From: an uncultured Actinomycetes bacterium | GTDB taxonomy: Bacteria > Actinomycetota > Thermoleophilia > Gaiellales > F1-60-MAGs149 | Assembly (NCBI GenBank): GCA_903847495.1 | Contig: CAINDT010000287.1 | Location: 1 to 7,545 of the forward strand | Reading direction: 5' to 3' | DNA: 7,545 nt | Shown: piece by piece, positions 5,244 to 7,545 of the stretch | Numbering within the stretch: position 1 is the stretch's first letter | Layout: each line of letters opens with the position of its first letter | Made by a program: the position numbers and the translations under genes | Notes under the pieces: model-generated | The model's database searches: none | Seen by the model: only the letters and a program-made list of their open reading frames with translations | What the model was told of the DNA's origin: nothing

Positions 5244-6104
5244 CTACGCGAGCGGATTCACGGTTGGCGGTCGCGCCCGACCGGCACGCTCGGCGCCGAC
5301 CCCGGCCGTGACGACCAGCACGATGCCGCCGAGTTGGAGCACGTTCGGGAACTGCGACAGGAGAATGGCGCCCCAGAGCGTGCCAACCGCGGGCTCGAGT
5401 GCCATCAGCGTTCCGAATGTGGCCGCACTGAGACGGCGCAGAGCAGCCACCTCGAGCGCAAACGGGATCACCGGAGCGATCACTGCGAGGCCGATCGAGA
5501 GAACGATGGCACCTAGCGTGATGTGCCCCCACGCCTGGGGAATGCCGGGGATTGCAGCGGCCACCGCGGCAATGGGGATCGTGATGGCGAGGCCGTCGAG
5601 TCCGCTGAAGCGGTCGCCGACACTCTGCGTCAGCAGGATGTACGCGCCCCAACCGGCGCCGGCGATCAACGCGAGACCCACGCCGAGCAGATCCGTCTCG
5701 CCGACCCACGGCTCTGTCAGCGCGATCACTCCCGCGAGGGCGAGCGCGGGCCACACCAACGCGCTGCGTCGGTGCGCGCGGAACGCGGCAACCGTCAACG
5801 GACCGAGGAACTCGATCGCCACCGTCGTGCCGAGCGGGAGGCGGTCGAGGGCGCCGAGAAACGCGACCATCATCACACCGGTGATCACGCCGAGCAGCAG
5901 CGCGACGCGCAGATCCGCGCGCGAGTAGTTGCGCAGCTTCGGCCGGGCGATGGCGAGCAGCATCAGGCCACCGGCAGTCAGTCGCAGCCAGCCCGTACCC
6001 GCCGGGCCGACCATGTCGATGAGGCGCGGCGACAGCGCCACGCCGAGTTGGACGATCACGATCGCCGCGACCGCGAGCGACCAGGCGGGAGCGCGCTGCG
6101 TCAT
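5244..6104 (-). CDS. EamA-family exporter, RhtA-like
   Basis: This 286-residue inner-membrane protein has about ten hydrophobic helices in two EamA repeats (about residues 8-135 and 140-270), the usual size for drug/metabolite transporters. It resembles RhtA, the threonine/homoserine exporter, in two diagnostic places: RLPLGTTVAIEFLGPLTVA (88-106) ending the fourth helix region, and PFALEVAALRRLSA (214-227) followed by TFGTLMALEPAVGTLWG (229-245). Such proteins export amino acids or related metabolites using the proton gradient. The true substrate here is not known. The tail after about residue 270 is short and basic. The start lies 16 bases after the nitroreductase stop on the same strand, so the two are very likely co-transcribed and may be translationally linked; only a weak GGGA precedes the ATG. 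The pairing could mean that the exported compound is a product or substrate of the flavoprotein, but this is a guess. Confidence 0.9.
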   Translation of the reverse strand: MTQRAPAWSLAVAAIVIVQLGVALSPRLIDMVGPAGTGWLRLTAGGLMLLAIARPKLRNYSRADLRVALLLGVITGVMMVAFLGALDRLPLGTTVAIEFLGPLTVAAFRAHRRSALVWPALALAGVIALTEPWVGETDLLGVGLALIAGAGWGAYILLTQSVGDRFSGLDGLAITIPIAAVAAAIPGIPQAWGHITLGAIVLSIGLAVIAPVIPFALEVAALRRLSAATFGTLMALEPAVGTLWGAILLSQFPNVLQLGGIVLVVTAGVGAERAGRARPPTVNPLA

Positions 6105-6120
6105 GTCCCGGCGGTGGGCG

Positions 6121-6753
6121 TTACCAGCGGTCCCAGCGGATCAGGCTGGAGATGTCGCCGCGCGGCGCGGGCTTGAAGGTCTCGCCCGTGTAGAAGCCCG
6201 TCGGGATCAGCACAGATTGCGTGACCGCGGCGTAGTCGATCCCGAGAATCTCGGCGCACTCGCGCTCGTACGTGAGATGCAGCGTGGTCCAGCACGTGCC
6301 GAGACCACGGGCGCGCGCGGCCAGGCAGAAGCTCCAACCGGCCTGCACGATCGAACCCCAGCCGGCTGCCTGCGACTCGGGCGACCAGTCGTTGAGGCGA
6401 CCGGCGACGCACGGGATCACCATCGTCGGCACCTCGTGCATGCGATCGGCCAGATACCGCGCCGACGACGCCATGCGCTCGGTCGCCGGATCGAGCTCGC
6501 CACCGGCATCGTCGTAGCGGGCACCCGCGTAGTCGTCGTACGACTTGAGGTACCACTTCGCGAGGGCGGCCTTCTGCGCGGGATCCGTCACCACCACGAA
6601 CGTCCACGGCTGCGAGTTGGAGGCCGTCGGCGCCTGCAACGCCAGCGCGATGCACTCCTCGAGCAGCTCGCGCGGGACGGGCCGATCGAAGTCGAGGCGC
6701 TTGCGGACGGCGCGCGTGGTGGAGAGGAGTTCGTCGGGGGTGAGCTGCGGCAT
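6121..6753 (-). CDS. Nitroreductase-family FMN oxidoreductase
   Basis: From the ATG at 6753 this protein has 210 residues, typical of single-domain nitroreductases, which bind FMN as dimers and use NAD(P)H to reduce nitro groups, quinones or other substrates. The sequence shows TTRAVRKRLDF (12-22) for FMN phosphate binding, APTASNSQPWTFVVV (41-55), VPTMVIPCV (108-116), then GSIVQAGWSFCLAARARGLG (133-152) with TCWTT, and VLIPTGFYTG (181-190). It ends KPAPRGD...RWDRW, an ending I associate with actinobacterial members of the family. An in-frame GTG at 6771 would add six residues. The ATG is preferred because TACGGT stands 6 bases before it and because the family usually begins just ahead of DELL...TTR. 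The substrate is unknown. It is the first gene of a pair with the RhtA-like exporter and is divergent from the MFS transporter. Confidence 0.92.
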   Translation of the reverse strand: MPQLTPDELLSTTRAVRKRLDFDRPVPRELLEECIALALQAPTASNSQPWTFVVVTDPAQKAALAKWYLKSYDDYAGARYDDAGGELDPATERMASSARYLADRMHEVPTMVIPCVAGRLNDWSPESQAAGWGSIVQAGWSFCLAARARGLGTCWTTLHLTYERECAEILGIDYAAVTQSVLIPTGFYTGETFKPAPRGDISSLIRWDRW

Positions 6754-6754
6754 G

Positions 6755-6769
6755 GGAGTACCGTAGTCC
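6755..6769 (-). promoter_or_regulatory. Nitroreductase -10 (TACGGT) inside a 15-bp imperfect dyad
   Basis: On the minus strand TACGGT (6765-6760) fits TANNNT and ends 6 bases before the ATG at 6753, with no Shine-Dalgarno sequence: a leaderless layout. The surrounding GGAGTACCGTAGTCC is a near-palindrome (12 of 15 positions symmetric), which could be an operator covering the -10. A second -10-like hexamer, CATAGT at 6779-6774, is an alternative and would give a leader of about 14 bases. Confidence 0.4.
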
Positions 6770-6775
6770 ACCCAC

Positions 6776-6781
6776 TATGCT
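6776..6781 (+). promoter_or_regulatory. Possible -10 (TATGCT) for the MFS transporter
   Basis: TATGCT fits TANNNT and matches four of six TATAAT positions. RNA would start near 6788, leaving a leader of about 32 bases that contains the inverted repeat at 6791-6810. The -35 position falls at the nitroreductase start and is not recognisable. Confidence 0.35.
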
Positions 6782-6790
6782 CCGCGCAGC

Positions 6791-6810
6791 GCAGCGCGAC
6801 GCCGCGCTGC
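6791..6810. repeat. Perfect 8-bp inverted repeat before the MFS start
   Basis: GCAGCGCG (6791-6798) and CGCGCTGC (6803-6810) are exact inverted copies with a 4-base spacer (ACGC). The repeat ends 9 bases before the MFS ATG, where a ribosome site would lie; no Shine-Dalgarno sequence is present. In RNA it makes a very stable hairpin that could limit translation; in DNA it has the form of an operator. Confidence 0.5.
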
Positions 6811-6819
6811 CCGCCATCC

Positions 6820-7545
6820 ATGAACCTCCCCGCCGCCACCGACGACAACGCCGCCCCCGAGTTGGTGCACGTCGGCAAGGTCACCGCGCTTGCCGTGATC
6901 GCCGCGCTCGGCGGCTTCCTCTTCGGCTACGACAGCTCTGTCATCAACGGCGCCAACAAGGCGATCTACGAACGGTTCGACATCACCGACGGGTTCTTCC
7001 AGGGCTTCGTCGTCTCGATTGCGCTGCTCGGCTCCGCCGTCGGCGCGTTCGTCGGCGGACGCCTCGCCGAGAAGTACGGGCGCAAGCGCGTGATGCTCAT
7101 CGCGGCAGTGCTCTTCCTGATCGCCGGCATCGGCTCGGCCTTCCCGTTCGCGATCTACGACTTCATGGGCTGGCGACTCGTCGGCGGTTTCGCGATCGGC
7201 CTCGCTGCGATCGTCTCGCCGATGTACATCGCCGAGATCGCGCCGGCGCACATGCGAGGACGGCTGTCGTCGCTCTTCCAGTTCGCGATTGTGATCGGGA
7301 TCTTTGCCACGCAGGTTGTCAACCAAGTCGTGTTGAACGCCGCCGGCGGCAGTGCCTCCAACGCCCTCGGCCCGATCGAGGCGTGGCAATGGATGTTCAT
7401 CCTGATGGCCGTACCCGCCACGATCTACTTCCTGCTCGCCTTCACCCTGCCCGAGTCGCCCCGCTACCTCGTCTCCATCAACGCCGGCGACCGCGCCAAG
7501 CAGGTTCTCGAATCGATCTTCATCGAGCCGGTCGAGGCCAAGGTG
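6820..7545 (+). CDS. Sugar-porter MFS transporter, N-terminal part
   Basis: The frame opens at ATG 6820 and runs off the window after 242 codons; the family is usually near 450-500 residues, so roughly half is seen. The signatures of the sugar porter family of the major facilitator superfamily are all present: GGFLFGYD (31-38) in helix 1, GGRLAEKYGRKR (79-90) in the loop after helix 2, WRLVGGFAIG (118-127), PMYIAEIAPAHMRGRL (134-149) after helix 4, and PESPRYL (211-217) after helix 6. It should import a sugar or polyol by proton coupling, or by facilitated diffusion, across the inner membrane; the sugar cannot be told. No upstream in-frame start exists nearby, so this ATG is likely. The insert around 175-187 (GGSASNALGP) extends the loop between helices 5 and 6. 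It is divergent from the nitroreductase gene with 66 bases between start codons. Confidence 0.93.
   Translation, partial: MNLPAATDDNAAPELVHVGKVTALAVIAALGGFLFGYDSSVINGANKAIYERFDITDGFFQGFVVSIALLGSAVGAFVGGRLAEKYGRKRVMLIAAVLFLIAGIGSAFPFAIYDFMGWRLVGGFAIGLAAIVSPMYIAEIAPAHMRGRLSSLFQFAIVIGIFATQVVNQVVLNAAGGSASNALGPIEAWQWMFILMAVPATIYFLLAFTLPESPRYLVSINAGDRAKQVLESIFIEPVEAKV

Noticed and set aside
5523..6176. A 217-codon plus-strand open frame opposite the exporter gene
   Set aside because: It is charged, repetitive sequence with no domain, lying against a clear ten-helix EamA protein on the other strand.
6754..6771. GTG at 6771 as the nitroreductase start
   Set aside because: It would add MDYGTP, which the family does not need, and it would place the TACGGT -10 candidate inside the coding region. 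It remains possible if CATAGT (6774-6779) is the real -10.
6775..7389. A 204-codon minus-strand open frame opposite the MFS gene
   Set aside because: It is glutamate-, arginine- and aspartate-rich; the plus strand carries every sugar-porter motif, so this is a shadow.

Overview
The window is GC-rich bacterial DNA with strong G/C preference at third codon positions. It most likely comes from an actinobacterium (Actinomycetota). Four things point that way: an F420-dependent luciferase-like oxidoreductase tail, several genes whose -10-like hexamer lies 6 nt before the ATG (the layout of leaderless transcripts), a TetR-type regulator, and codon use. The class is not certain. Seven complete genes and two genes cut by the window edges fill most of the sequence. 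I see no RNA gene, CRISPR array, insertion sequence or phage gene.

Left part (1-1707, plus strand): the C-terminus of a luciferase-like F420-dependent oxidoreductase; a 272-residue MOSC-domain protein with an unrecognised N-terminal half; and a small secreted chagasin-type (MEROPS I42) protease inhibitor. A GC-rich hairpin between the inhibitor and the next, converging gene may end both transcripts.

Middle part (1749-5127, minus strand; transcription runs right to left): a PAS-GGDEF-EAL cyclic-di-GMP protein, then, 38 bases later, a 413-residue protein made of two complete TetR units in one chain, then, 32 bases later, a YjdM/PhnA-type zinc-ribbon protein. The spacing allows one transcript, but yjdM also has its own good -10 element in the leaderless position. 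The tandem TetR protein is the most unusual item in the window. Its position next to a c-di-GMP enzyme makes a signalling link possible, but nothing in the sequence proves one.

Right part (5244-7545): a nitroreductase-family flavoprotein and an RhtA-like EamA exporter form a two-gene minus-strand operon with a 16-base gap. Facing away from them is a sugar-porter MFS transporter, cut off by the window end. The 66-base divergent spacer holds a 15-bp imperfect dyad over the nitroreductase -10 and a perfect 8-bp inverted repeat just before the transporter start.

The genes are mostly housekeeping or accessory functions of known families. No defence or mobile system is visible. The points worth following are the double TetR fusion, the unknown MOSC N-terminus, and the promoter dyads.
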